A stretch of 64,000 nt of DNA. Source: an uncultured Bacteroidota bacterium (GTDB lineage Bacteria; Bacteroidota; Bacteroidia; Chitinophagales; LD1). This document shows, piece after piece, positions 27,279 through 36,218 of the stretch. Within the stretch, counting starts at the first letter, position 1, and every line of letters starts with the position of its first letter. The stretch lies in the NCBI GenBank assembly GCA_903861145.1, contig CAIOTH010000065.1, positions 1 to 64,000 of the forward strand, given 5' to 3'. The position numbers and the translations under genes are program-made. The notes beneath the pieces are model-generated. The model did not search any database. It was not told the origin of the DNA and worked only from the letters and a program-made list of their open reading frames with translations.

Positions 27279-27480
27279 TTTGTTTTTACTACAACAAGGT
27301 AAAAATAAAAAATGTTTGAATTAACAAAACAAGATTCTGCATTTTTTTTTGGTTTTTAAACTAAACAAAAGCCAATAGTCGTTAAAGCCAATTTAGAAAA
27401 TGGTATATAGCCTGATTTTAAACCAGTTGCAACATAATTTTAAAATTTCTATTTCTAAAATTAGTCACTTATTATTACAG

Positions 27481-27969
27481 CTAGTGGTCATTTAACTCAA
27501 CATGATCCCCATGACTTTCCAAAATCTTCTTTCCAAAATCAATTTCCTTCAGGTTTCCCTGGATTATAACCATAAACTTTCCTTCGTTAAGATGTTGCTC
27601 ATATCGCGCAGCACCTGATAGGTCAATACCAATGGCAGTAAGTACCGCCATAACTCCGCCACCCAACAGGCCCGCTTCAAATCCGGTAAAAGCTCCAAAC
27701 AACGCACCAGCACCAAATAAAAAACCCATACCGGGTATGGCGAATACCCCCACTCCGGTAAGCACACCTAAAATAGAGCCCACCACTGCACCTACGCCAA
27801 TTTCTTTCGCCGCAAGGTTCGAAACCGATTTTACACGTGCCTCACCTCTTATTATCTCCCCCTGGCCAAGGATACTAATTTGATGAACCGGATAGCCCCC
27901 ACCCTGTAATTGTTTAATAGCGCTTACCGCCCTATCGTGCGAATCGTAAACTCCTACAACTGATTTCAT
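27481..27969 (-). CDS. General-stress-protein-like membrane protein with glycine zipper
   Basis: 162 residues. The N-terminus MKSVVGVYDSHDRAVSAIKQLQGGGYP is the fold start seen in general stress protein 17M/YflT-type domains. The middle (about 55-115) is Gly/Ala-rich hydrophobic (GVGAVVGSILGVLTGVGVF, GAGALFGAFTG), like glycine-zipper proteins that insert in membranes. A C-terminal strand-helix (GKFMVIIQGN) mirrors the N-terminal part. It ends the efflux operon, 21 bp after the MFP gene, suggesting expression with the pump under stress. Confidence 0.8.
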   Translation of the reverse strand: MKSVVGVYDSHDRAVSAIKQLQGGGYPVHQISILGQGEIIRGEARVKSVSNLAAKEIGVGAVVGSILGVLTGVGVFAIPGMGFLFGAGALFGAFTGFEAGLLGGGVMAVLTAIGIDLSGAARYEQHLNEGKFMVIIQGNLKEIDFGKKILESHGDHVELNDH

Positions 27970-27990
27970 GTACCTGGATTTTAGATTAAA

Positions 27991-29070
27991 TCAATAAGCA
28001 TCCCCTTCTTTCATTTCTCCATTAGGCTTTTTCACCAACACTTCATTGCCCGTAAAATCGCCATAAATTTCAGTTATACCATTGCTTGACACACCTTCTT
28101 TTACCTTCATGAATTGGGTTTTACCATTAATCACTGCTATAACATATTTATTCTCGGTTGAAGTTACTATGGCCGATGCAGGTACTAAGTAAGAGCTAAT
28201 TTGCGAAGTTACTTTCAAACTGGCCTCAACATACATACCGGGTTTAAATGTATTATCGCTATTAGGAACATCGGCCTCAATTGCTTCCGAACGGAAGTTA
28301 TCGTACAAAGAATTGGATGAACGCGAAATATTGGCCGTAAACGTTTTACCAGGCCAGGCAGCGGTAGTAAAAGCAATTTGCTTATCGTTTTTATCAATCT
28401 TCTCAGTAAACTCTTCCGGAATAAATACTTCCAGGCGCAGCTTTTTGTTCTCTTCTAAAACCAGTAAGGGCTTATTATCCAGTTTAAAGTTAGGGCCGGT
28501 TAAAGTACCGGGGTGAATGTTGCGCTCGGTTATAACACCTTCAAACGGTGCTTTAACTACCAGGTAATTCCTCATGGTTTGCACTGCGCTTACATTAGCC
28601 TCTTCCGATCGTTCAAAAGCGCTGTCAGCCTGAAACTTAGAACGTGCATTAATAATATCCAGATCGGAAACCGCACCAGGTGTTTTACCAGCAGCTGATA
28701 AACGCAAATACCTATCCTTACTCGCATTTAAAGATTCTTGTGCCTGCAGCAATTTGCTCTGCGCTGCTTGAAATTGTTGGTCCAACTCTGGTGCTTCCAG
28801 GGTCATTAGCAGCTGCCCCTCATGCACGATGCTACCACGATCAACATTCATCTCCTTTACAAATCCATTTACCTTAGGATAGATATCTACCTTTTGAAAA
28901 GGTTTTAATTCACCAGGCAATTTTATAACTGTGCCAAGTGTACCCTTTTCTATCTTAACAGTCTCGTTCGGAACATTTTTTTCTGAGTTCTTTTCACTTA
29001 AATCTACGGGCTTATGGCTTCCGCAACCTGCAAGAACGAGAACCACCATTATAACTACTATATTTTTCAT
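27991..29070 (-). CDS. RND efflux periplasmic adaptor (membrane fusion) lipoprotein
   Basis: 359 residues. The lipoprotein signal MKNIVVIMVVLVLAGC gives an inner-membrane anchor. Typical MFP order follows: a lipoyl half (VDIYPKVNGFVKEMNVDRGSIVHEGQLL), a helical hairpin (EAPELDQQFQAAQSKLLQAQESL...), the second lipoyl half (VVKAPFEGVITERNIHPG), then beta-barrel and membrane-proximal domains. It links the RND pump to the TolC-like channel. It lies 9 bp after the RND gene in the tolC-RND-MFP operon. Substrate is not indicated; the His/Met-rich metal motifs of CusB-type adaptors are absent. Confidence 0.94.
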   Translation of the reverse strand: MKNIVVIMVVLVLAGCGSHKPVDLSEKNSEKNVPNETVKIEKGTLGTVIKLPGELKPFQKVDIYPKVNGFVKEMNVDRGSIVHEGQLLMTLEAPELDQQFQAAQSKLLQAQESLNASKDRYLRLSAAGKTPGAVSDLDIINARSKFQADSAFERSEEANVSAVQTMRNYLVVKAPFEGVITERNIHPGTLTGPNFKLDNKPLLVLEENKKLRLEVFIPEEFTEKIDKNDKQIAFTTAAWPGKTFTANISRSSNSLYDNFRSEAIEADVPNSDNTFKPGMYVEASLKVTSQISSYLVPASAIVTSTENKYVIAVINGKTQFMKVKEGVSSNGITEIYGDFTGNEVLVKKPNGEMKEGDAY

Positions 29071-29079
29071 GTTTTTAGT

Positions 29080-32000
29080 TTAAACTTTTTCAGGTAATAA
29101 AGAAGAACTCTCAACCGAGGCATTGGCACGCACCCATGCGTATAACTGGGGTAGAATAAACAACGAGGCAAATGTTGATGCAATAAGCCCACCAACTACC
29201 GCGCGCCCAAGGGGTGCCGATTGTGCGCCGGCATCGCCTAAACCCGAGGCCATGGGTACCATACCCACCACCATGGCCATGCTGGTCATTAATATAGGCC
29301 GCAATCTTATAGATGCACTTATCTTCGAGGCCATTTCAGCGTCACCAGTTTCAAGCCGTATTCGCTCAGCATTGGTAACAATAAGCAACGCGTTAGCAAC
29401 AGACACCCCCGTACTCATAATCATGCCCATGTACGATTGCAGATTTAAGGTAGAGCCCGTTAGAAATAGCATGGCAATTGAACCAAAAATTACCGCCGGC
29501 ACAGTACTTATTACGGTTAGCGCCACCGGAAAGGATTCATAATTAGCTGTTAGTAAAAGTAGAATGACTATTACAGCAAACATTAAACCGCTCTGCAGGC
29601 TGCTCAATGTTTCAGTTAATAGTGACGACATTCCCTTTATTTCAACCTTAACGCCTTTGGGCGGCTGGCCCATGCTATTCACAGCCTTCTCAACAGCTTT
29701 AGTAGCGGTCTCCAAATCTTTCCCATTAATGTTGGCACCAATGGTTAAATAACGTCGCGGACCCGCGCGGTCATACTCCGCGGGTTGGGTGGTAATTTTA
29801 AACTCTGCTACATCACCCAGCACCGGTCGGTTTTGGCCTTTTGTAAGCGGAACCTCCTTCAATTCGTTAATCGTTGCCATTGAATACTCCGGCACCTGCA
29901 CCTGCACCTGGTAGGTATAGGCAGTTTTATTATCGAGCCACATATTTTTTTCAATAAACCTACTTGATGAGGTGGCTGATGTTATTGAGTTACTTACCTT
30001 ATCAATATTAAGGCCAAACTGCGAAATTTTATACCGGTCGAGAGTCATTTCAATCGTAGGATAATTCAACGGTTGTTGTATTCGAACATCGCGCAGGTAA
30101 GATATTTGCTTTATTCGGTCCTCAAGCGAATCGGCAAAACCACCAATTTGTTCCATATCTTTTCCCGCAACACGCACTTCAATAGGATTTGTGGCACCCT
30201 GGCTCATTACCTTTTCAGTTAAGTCAATAGGCTCAAAAGTTATTCGCACATCAGGAACCAGGTGATGAATATTTTTGCGCAACGCCTCCTTTAGTTCATC
30301 CGACTTTACTTTGTAATCTTCATCTACTTCAACCTGTATTACCGCCTCATGTGTACCGGTGTTAAACACGTATAAATTACTGGTAGCGTAATTGGTTGAA
30401 ACCGGTCCAACAAACGCCGAGGATATTTTTATGTGCCCTTTTACCGTGCTATCAATAACGGCAAGTACCTTTTGGACTTTTTCTTCTGTGCGCTCCAGTC
30501 GCGTACCTTCAGGGGCGTCCATCCTTATTTGAAATTGTCCATTATCGCTTTGTGGCAATAGGTCCTTTCCAATAAAAACAAAGCCCAGTCCGGCCAGCAA
30601 TAACATTAAACACAGGTAGAGAATTGAATTCCTTTTTTTATGAGGCATCATCAACCTTATGCGGTGGTTAAACTTTGTCTTGATTTTTGCAAAAAATCCT
30701 TTTTCGTCTGTATGCACAACTTCCTCGCCATGATGACTTATAATTTCTTTCACCTCTTCTTCACCTGAAGGTTCACCTGGTTCCGCATGCATACCCGGTT
30801 TCCGCATACTCTCAGCTATTTTATCGCTAAGCATCCAATTACAAAGCACCGGCACCATCGTCATCGAAAGCAGATATGAGGCTATCATAGTAAAACCTAT
30901 CGCCAACGATAATGGCAAAAACATGGCTTTAGGTACTCCCTTCATCATAAAAGAAGGAACGAAAACAGCTAAGACGCAAAAAAGAATGAGCAACTTGGGG
31001 AACGCAATTTCAACACAGGCATCGTAAATAGCCTGCCGCTTGTTTTTGCCCATTTCGAAATGTTGAAACACATTTTCGATGGTAACGGTTGATTCATCCA
31101 CCAACACTCCTACTGCCAGCGCCAGCCCGCTCAACGTCATAATATTAATGGTTTGCCCGGCAAGGCTTAAAAACAAAATACCAATTGATATCGAAACAGG
31201 AATGGTAATAATAACGATGAGCGAACTGCGTAAATCGCCCAAAAACAACAATACCATTAAACCGGTAAGTATAGCCCCTAAAACACCTTCACTCATCAGG
31301 CTTTTTACCGCATTCATTACAAAAACCGATTGGTCGAATTCATATTGCACGTGCACATCTTCGGGCAACAGGCTTTGCATTTCGGGCAAGCGTTCTTTTA
31401 ATCCCTTTATTACATCCATGGTAGAGGCATCCGCAGTTTTAACAACCGGTATATAAATTGACCGTTTACCGTTAACCAATGCGTAATCCATAGTTACATC
31501 TGCTGCATCGCTAACCCTTCCCACATCTCCCACAAAAATGGTTCTGTCATCCGATGTTTTAATGGGTATCTGGCTAAACTGTTCCACCGTTTGCTCGAGT
31601 GCATTTGTTGTGGTAACATACATGGTATTATTAATCCGTATGTTGCCCGAAGGTGCCATTACATTGCCTTTGGCGATAGCCTCTACTACCTCATCGGGAG
31701 TTATATTTTGCGAGCGCAGTTTTGCAGGGTCAACATTTATTATTACGCTTCGCGCTGTACCTCCCATGGCTGGTGTTGCGGTAAGGCCTGGCACCGTAGC
31801 AAACATAGGCCTGGTGCGGGTCATAGCCAGGTCATATATCTCATCCAACGACCTATTGGGGCTTGAAAAAACTAACTCACCAACGGGCAACGACGAGGCA
31901 TCGAAACGCACCACCAAAGGCGGCAGCGCCCCGGCAGGAAAAAACTTAAGCGTTCGGCCCACGTAGGTTGCCACTTCCGATGTAGCCTGTGCCATATCTG

Positions 32001-32295
32001 TTCCCTCGTAAAAATTAAGCTTCAAAAAGGTAAGCCCCTGGATGTTTTTACTTTCTATATTCTTTATACCGGTAACGTACAAAAAGTAATCCTGCATACC
32101 GGTACTGAAATAGCCTTCCATTTGGGATGCCGACATACCACCATACGGTTCAATAACATATATAGATGGCAGATTTAGTTTGGGGAAAATGTCAATGGGT
32201 ATTTTCGAAAGGCCGATTACAGAGAAAATAAGTAATCCCGCACAAATAACCAATATCGTAATGGGCCTGCTTAGGGCCATTTTTACTAAGTTCAT
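29080..32295 (-). CDS. RND efflux pump inner-membrane transporter (AcrB/HAE1-like)
   Basis: 1071 residues, the usual RND size. TM1 (ITILVICAGLLIFSVIGL) and the two large periplasmic loops are present. TM4 carries the LAVGVLVDESTVTIENV motif; only one Asp is retained where AcrB has the DD pair (Asp407/408). About residues 500-560 a charged cytosolic insert (GEEEVKEIISHHGEEVVHTDEKG) precedes TM7. Energy is expected from the proton gradient. The preceding gene is TolC-like (3 bp gap) and the following is the adaptor (9 bp gap), giving a complete tripartite pump. Confidence 0.94.
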   Translation of the reverse strand: MNLVKMALSRPITILVICAGLLIFSVIGLSKIPIDIFPKLNLPSIYVIEPYGGMSASQMEGYFSTGMQDYFLYVTGIKNIESKNIQGLTFLKLNFYEGTDMAQATSEVATYVGRTLKFFPAGALPPLVVRFDASSLPVGELVFSSPNRSLDEIYDLAMTRTRPMFATVPGLTATPAMGGTARSVIINVDPAKLRSQNITPDEVVEAIAKGNVMAPSGNIRINNTMYVTTTNALEQTVEQFSQIPIKTSDDRTIFVGDVGRVSDAADVTMDYALVNGKRSIYIPVVKTADASTMDVIKGLKERLPEMQSLLPEDVHVQYEFDQSVFVMNAVKSLMSEGVLGAILTGLMVLLFLGDLRSSLIVIITIPVSISIGILFLSLAGQTINIMTLSGLALAVGVLVDESTVTIENVFQHFEMGKNKRQAIYDACVEIAFPKLLILFCVLAVFVPSFMMKGVPKAMFLPLSLAIGFTMIASYLLSMTMVPVLCNWMLSDKIAESMRKPGMHAEPGEPSGEEEVKEIISHHGEEVVHTDEKGFFAKIKTKFNHRIRLMMPHKKRNSILYLCLMLLLAGLGFVFIGKDLLPQSDNGQFQIRMDAPEGTRLERTEEKVQKVLAVIDSTVKGHIKISSAFVGPVSTNYATSNLYVFNTGTHEAVIQVEVDEDYKVKSDELKEALRKNIHHLVPDVRITFEPIDLTEKVMSQGATNPIEVRVAGKDMEQIGGFADSLEDRIKQISYLRDVRIQQPLNYPTIEMTLDRYKISQFGLNIDKVSNSITSATSSSRFIEKNMWLDNKTAYTYQVQVQVPEYSMATINELKEVPLTKGQNRPVLGDVAEFKITTQPAEYDRAGPRRYLTIGANINGKDLETATKAVEKAVNSMGQPPKGVKVEIKGMSSLLTETLSSLQSGLMFAVIVILLLLTANYESFPVALTVISTVPAVIFGSIAMLFLTGSTLNLQSYMGMIMSTGVSVANALLIVTNAERIRLETGDAEMASKISASIRLRPILMTSMAMVVGMVPMASGLGDAGAQSAPLGRAVVGGLIASTFASLFILPQLYAWVRANASVESSSLLPEKV

Positions 32296-32298
32296 GAC

Positions 32299-33699
32299 TT
32301 ATAATTTAATGGTTTGCAGCAGGGCGGCAAACGTATTAGTTACCAATGAATAATTAATTACACTCTTCATTAAGCCCACTTTAGCTTCAACATAATCGCG
32401 CTGCGCTTGTATAAAATAATCCTGCGCGGTATTTAACTCAATAATGGATGAAAGCCCGTTTGTATAGAGGCTTAACTGTTGGCTATATGCCGATGCTGCC
32501 GCATCTAATTGATGCCTGGTTTCGACTAAGCGGTTATGCTGAAAATCCTTTTCGAGCAGTGCCTGCTGAACATCGCTACTTAAATTAGCTTTTTCGTTTT
32601 GAAGTTGGTGATAAGCGGCTTCGCTTTGAAAGCGATAAATGTTCGAGTTCAACTTTTTATGCGCAATGTTGAGGATGTTGTAGGTCATGGTTAACCCTAC
32701 CAGGTAATTAAACCTGCTGGGTTGATACCCTTGCAACAATTCGCTATTATACTGGTCGGTATTGCTCAAGCTTGAACCCCTGCCCCACGCATCAGCATCT
32801 AAAAATATTTTGGGGTAGTAACTTTTCTTTTCCAATAGCAAACGGGCGCGGCTTTGATCGTAAACCGATGAATAGAGGTTGATGTATGGATGATGAATAG
32901 TATCGGCTGTAATTGAAAAAACAAATGCCGCCCCATCCACATTCACCTTATTCTCCGAGGCTGTATCAGGATTAAGTTGCCCTGCAGCCAAACCGGTCAG
33001 GTTTGACAATTGCACCTTGGTTTGAGCCAGATTTTTTTGTGCCTGGTAAAGTGCAATAATAGATTTTGACAGTTCGGCTGAAGCCACTGAACTGTCAACC
33101 CCGGGCCTCACCCCATTTCTAACCAAAGCATCTATGGTGGTTTTTAGTTGCTGCAACCGTACCACATTGTTTTGCTGTACGTTTTGCAATTCAAATTGCC
33201 TTATCAACTCAAGGTAATAAGCCGATGCATAGCCCTGCAAATTATATTGGGTGGTAGCAAGCGTATTCATTTGCACTTGTAAATCCGATTTAGACAGGTC
33301 CTCTCGGGCTTTATAAGCACCAAAATTTACTGCCTCCCAGTTAAGATCAAGTATGGCGGCATCACCCGCCACCGGGCTTAAATTGCTTTGTGCACGCACC
33401 CCACTTACCACCGAGGGTATCATTCCATAAGATTGGTATGACCCTTCGAGGTTATTATCTGAATTTATGGTAGCCTGCAACATTCCGGTTAACTGTGGTA
33501 ACCGGTCATATTTTGTAGCTTTTACAGCCGCCTGTCTTGCTTGCACTAAACTGCCCTCCCGTTTAAGCAACTCGTAATTATCGCTCATCGCATTTAATAA
33601 TTGCTGCAACGATAGGGGCTGCTCCGCCTTTATACCAGTCGCTCCCCCTACACAAGTACAACAAAACACAAGGCAAACAACTTTCTTAATACAATTCAT
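32299..33699 (-). CDS. TolC family outer-membrane efflux protein
   Basis: 466 residues with a signal peptide (KKVVCLVFCCTCVGGATG). Two OEP repeats are visible: N-terminal LSLQQLLNAMSDNYELLKREGSLVQARQAA and C-terminal LETRHQLDAAASAYSQQLSLYTNGLSSIIELNTAQ, each with the long Gln/Ala-rich helices that form the periplasmic tunnel. It provides the outer-membrane exit of the RND pump and is the first gene of that operon. Its leader (33700-34061) contains a strong hairpin. Confidence 0.93.
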   Translation of the reverse strand: MNCIKKVVCLVFCCTCVGGATGIKAEQPLSLQQLLNAMSDNYELLKREGSLVQARQAAVKATKYDRLPQLTGMLQATINSDNNLEGSYQSYGMIPSVVSGVRAQSNLSPVAGDAAILDLNWEAVNFGAYKAREDLSKSDLQVQMNTLATTQYNLQGYASAYYLELIRQFELQNVQQNNVVRLQQLKTTIDALVRNGVRPGVDSSVASAELSKSIIALYQAQKNLAQTKVQLSNLTGLAAGQLNPDTASENKVNVDGAAFVFSITADTIHHPYINLYSSVYDQSRARLLLEKKSYYPKIFLDADAWGRGSSLSNTDQYNSELLQGYQPSRFNYLVGLTMTYNILNIAHKKLNSNIYRFQSEAAYHQLQNEKANLSSDVQQALLEKDFQHNRLVETRHQLDAAASAYSQQLSLYTNGLSSIIELNTAQDYFIQAQRDYVEAKVGLMKSVINYSLVTNTFAALLQTIKL

Positions 33700-34061
33700 G
33701 GGTGGAAATTTTAACTATATCTATCAAAAACGGCTGAGTAGCGAAAAACCAGCCTGCTGACACGACCGGCCTCCGCCACGTATTCACCCAAAATAAAATG
33801 CACAGTTCCAAAAATCTTTTCTCAGTCATAACGCCTTTATATTTTATGGACAGGTAGCGAAGTTTAAGGCCTGGGAGGCCCTCCTCGCTACCCTTTACCC
33901 ATAAAACCTTATACAATATTTATTACAGCTTAAATGATTTTGAACTAACCATACATTACAACTATTCATAGGCCATTAAATGCTTTCTAAGCAAAAAATA
34001 ATGCCACGGCACATCGTTTATGTTCAATACAAAAACGAGTGATCAATAAAAGCCGGTAAAA
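33700..34061. other. Leader/intergenic region before the efflux operon, with a large hairpin
   Basis: 362 bp. GGTAGCGA (33853-33860) pairs with TCGCTACC (33885-33892), enclosing an inner GGCC/GGCC pairing. The element is in the likely 5' leader of the minus-strand tolC-RND-MFP operon. No T-run follows, so a terminator is unlikely; a regulatory RNA fold or operator is possible. No credible ORF. Confidence 0.55.
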
Positions 34062-34424
34062 TCAAATAAGAAATACCCGGTAAAGCCGGTATAATTTGAA
34101 TGTAGCCGCATTCAATTGCGCGAAAGCGCCAAACTGCGGTTTATTGTTTTGTTCGTCAATAAAACCAGTAAAAGCTACAGATACAAAATCCAAAGCATCA
34201 GGAATATTTACTCCTATCTGTTTGGCTTGTTCATGCTTGGTTAATAAGCGATAAGAAGACTCGCCGGTTGAATTGCTTTTAGAGGAAGATTGATGACTAT
34301 CAAAAGAGATAGAGCATGCATGTAAATCATGTACACCATTAGCCATCAGTGCATCAAAAAAGGTAACATGCAGCACGTAAATTACTGCTAAGGCTACCAA
34401 TTTTATTTTTGCTGAAAAAGCCAT
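34062..34424 (-). CDS. Small membrane protein, FKLYRL-VFLI family, member 2
   Basis: 120 residues from ATG 34424; an in-frame TTG at 34445 is possible but unlikely. The hydrophobic N-terminus (IKLVALAVIYVLHVTFFDALMANG) could be a signal anchor or an uncleaved signal peptide. The polar middle has two short blocks, and the protein ends FKLYRLYRVFLI. It is a paralogue of the protein at 26862-27278. It is divergent from the Crp/Fnr gene at 34535 (110 bp between), so both could share control. Function is unknown. Confidence 0.7.
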   Translation of the reverse strand: MAFSAKIKLVALAVIYVLHVTFFDALMANGVHDLHACSISFDSHQSSSKSNSTGESSYRLLTKHEQAKQIGVNIPDALDFVSVAFTGFIDEQNNKPQFGAFAQLNAATFKLYRLYRVFLI

Positions 34425-34497
34425 AATGTTTTTAATGCCATGCAAAACTATAAAAAGAAAACCGAATAAAGCTTTAATGCCTAAACTTTAATGGTTT

Positions 34498-34529
34498 TTG
34501 ACATTTTGCAACAGCTAATATTACCTTCG
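34498..34529 (+). promoter_or_regulatory. Promoter of the Crp/Fnr regulator gene
   Basis: TTG (34498-34500), a 21-bp spacer, then TACCTTCG (34522-34529), one mismatch from TAnnTTTG. The ATG is at 34535, so the mRNA would have almost no leader. Confidence 0.55.
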
Positions 34530-34534
34530 CGTTA

Positions 34535-35149
34535 ATGAAGGAGTTTTCATTTGTAGATAAGAACCTGCAACAAGAATTTACTGCAGTAGCCGTTCGCAAA
34601 AGCCTTGCCACCAACGATATTTTAATGAATCCCGGTGATACAATTCGATATATACCTATTGTTTTGAAAGGGAGCATACGCATAGTGCTACAAAATCAGA
34701 ACGGCGATGAATATTTTTTATATCACTTGTTTCCGGGTGAGAGTTGTGCGCTATCATTATCATGTTGCCAATCGCGCAAAATAAGCGAAGTAAAAGCAGT
34801 TGCCGAAGATGCTACCGATTTGTTGATGTTACCTGTTAGATACGTGGATGAATGGATGAAGTACTCTGAATGGAAAAAATTTGTAAGCGATACTCAATCG
34901 CAGCGCTTTACTGAATTGCTGGAGACCATTGAATCGGTTGCCTTTACAAAACTAGATGAACAACTTTGGCATTACCTTGTAAAACGAGTGCAGGCAACCG
35001 GTAACGATACCTTACACATTACACACCAAGAAATAGCCACCGAGCTTAATTCGCCCCGCGAAGTAATTACCAGATTATTAAACCAACTACAACGGCTTAA
35101 TAAGATCAGCTTAGGTCGCAACACCGTCAAAGTTCATAGTGCTATGTGA
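34535..35149 (+). CDS. Crp/Fnr-family transcription regulator with a Cys cluster
   Basis: 204 residues. The N-terminal cyclic-nucleotide-binding-type barrel (ILMNPGDTIRYIPIVLKGSIRIVL) has GESCALSLSCCQS where CAP proteins place the phosphate-binding cassette, so cAMP binding is doubtful and the three Cys may act as a redox or sulfur sensor. The C-terminal HTH (ITHQEIATELNSPREVITRLLNQL) has RExxxR in the recognition helix, the CRP pattern that reads GTGA. A matching palindrome overlaps its own stop codon and precedes the OsmC/rhodanese/thioredoxin operon, its probable target. Confidence 0.92.
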   Translation: MKEFSFVDKNLQQEFTAVAVRKSLATNDILMNPGDTIRYIPIVLKGSIRIVLQNQNGDEYFLYHLFPGESCALSLSCCQSRKISEVKAVAEDATDLLMLPVRYVDEWMKYSEWKKFVSDTQSQRFTELLETIESVAFTKLDEQLWHYLVKRVQATGNDTLHITHQEIATELNSPREVITRLLNQLQRLNKISLGRNTVKVHSAM

Positions 35150-35189
35150 CAAATATCACGCCCGGAGCATCTTGCGCATCCTATTTTTG
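35145..35189 (+). promoter_or_regulatory. CRP-type operator and promoter of the thiol/persulfide operon
   Basis: TGTGACAAATATCACG (35145-35160) matches the CRP consensus TGTGA-N6-TCACA at 9 of 10 defined positions. TATTTTTG (35182-35189) is an exact -7 match, with no good -33. If the start point is near 35195, the operator is centred at about -42, the class II activator position. The site overlaps the stop codon of the Crp/Fnr gene. Confidence 0.72.
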
Positions 35190-35212
35190 CATAGTAATTA
35201 AAACATAATGCT

Positions 35213-35413
35213 ATGGAAAAGAATATGGGAGGCACGGATAGATTAATCAGAGCTGTAATTGCCATTGTAATTTTCACCCTCTATTACCTCAATGTTATTA
35301 GCGGCTGGTGGGGTATAACGCTTGTTGTATTAGCAGTAATTTTTCTGATAACAAGTTTCATCAGCTTTTGCCCTTTATATCTCCCCTTTGGCATAAAAAC
35401 AAACAAAAATTAA
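35213..35413 (+). CDS. DUF2892/YgaP-like small membrane protein
   Basis: 66 residues with the DUF2892 pattern: N-terminal NMGGTDRLIRAVIA, two membrane helices, then the CPLYLPFGIKTNK tail (usually CPxYxxxGxxT). In YgaP this region anchors a rhodanese to the membrane. Here a soluble rhodanese is encoded two genes later, so the parts may form a complex. It is the first gene of a five-gene operon, with 10 bp to the OsmC gene. Confidence 0.88.
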   Translation: MEKNMGGTDRLIRAVIAIVIFTLYYLNVISGWWGITLVVLAVIFLITSFISFCPLYLPFGIKTNKN

Positions 35414-35423
35414 ACGGCTATTT

Positions 35424-35888
35424 ATGGCACACCAAATAGAAACCCAATGGATGGGTAAGATGAAATTTAATGCGCTGGTAAACGGCCACACAATTACAAT
35501 GGATGCCCCTGAAAAAGTGGGGGGCGAGGATCAAGGGCCAATACCGAAGCCATTTATTCTTACAGCGCTTTCAGGCTGCACCGGTATGGATGTAGTTTCT
35601 ATATTAAACAAATCGCATAAGCCGGTTGTAGACTTCAGCATTACTGTTACCGGCGAACTAAGCGCTCAGCAACCAATAGAATATACAGCAATACACCTGG
35701 TTTACAATTTTACGGGTGATGAAACGAGTAAGGATGCGGCATTAAAGGCCGTTACCCTATCGCAGGAAAAATATTGCGGCGTAAGCCATATGCTTAAAAA
35801 GATTATGCCCGTTACCTGGGATGTTAATTATAATGGCAAACAGGTTTTCAGCAACAAATCAGTAGGAGTTGATTCAGCATTAAACTAA
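35424..35888 (+). CDS. OsmC-family thiol peroxidase-like protein
   Basis: 154 residues. The two conserved redox cysteines are seen in LSGCTGMDVVSIL (about residue 53) and EKYCGVSHML (about 118). OsmC/Ohr proteins reduce organic hydroperoxides; related members act on persulfides or bind acyl-CoA. The neighbours (rhodanese, YgaP-like proteins, thioredoxin) favour a role in thiol or persulfide stress, with thioredoxin as a possible reductant. That assignment is inferred from context. Confidence 0.9.
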   Translation: MAHQIETQWMGKMKFNALVNGHTITMDAPEKVGGEDQGPIPKPFILTALSGCTGMDVVSILNKSHKPVVDFSITVTGELSAQQPIEYTAIHLVYNFTGDETSKDAALKAVTLSQEKYCGVSHMLKKIMPVTWDVNYNGKQVFSNKSVGVDSALN

Positions 35889-35908
35889 AAACAAACAGTA
35901 ATTGTCTG

Positions 35909-36217
35909 ATGAATACTATTAAATCTATGTTGGGCATGGGGCCCAAAATTGACTATGCGCAACTAGTAGCAAAAGGTGCTTTAATTGTTGACGTGCGCAC
36001 AAAGGGCGAATTTCAAGGAGGGCACATTAAGGATTCGATAAATATACCTTTGCAAAACCTGGAAGAGAATTTAAAACGACTGCCCAAAAGCAAGGTAATT
36101 ATTACCTGTTGCGCCAGCGGAGGACGCAGTGGGAGCGCAGCAAGTATACTAAAATCACTTGGTTACGGAGAAGTTTATAATGGCGGTGGCTGGCACAGCT
36201 TGCAAAGCAAATTGTAA
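35909..36217 (+). CDS. Single-domain rhodanese sulfurtransferase
   Basis: 102 residues, a one-domain rhodanese. DVRTKGEFQGGHIKDSINIPL is the conserved first part, and the active-site loop is CCASGGRSG; the second Cys is the expected persulfide carrier. Sulfur transfer to a thiol acceptor such as the downstream thioredoxin is likely. It starts 20 bp after OsmC, and one base separates it from the next gene. Confidence 0.92.
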   Translation: MNTIKSMLGMGPKIDYAQLVAKGALIVDVRTKGEFQGGHIKDSINIPLQNLEENLKRLPKSKVIITCCASGGRSGSAASILKSLGYGEVYNGGGWHSLQSKL

Positions 36218-36218
36218 T

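Noticed and set aside
30000-31900. Open frames of 90-140 codons opposite the RND gene
   Set aside because: Antisense shadows of a strongly coding gene.
33686-33916. 76-codon open frame on the minus strand before tolC
   Set aside because: Overlaps the start of tolC and contains the leader hairpin; the sequence has no recognisable character.
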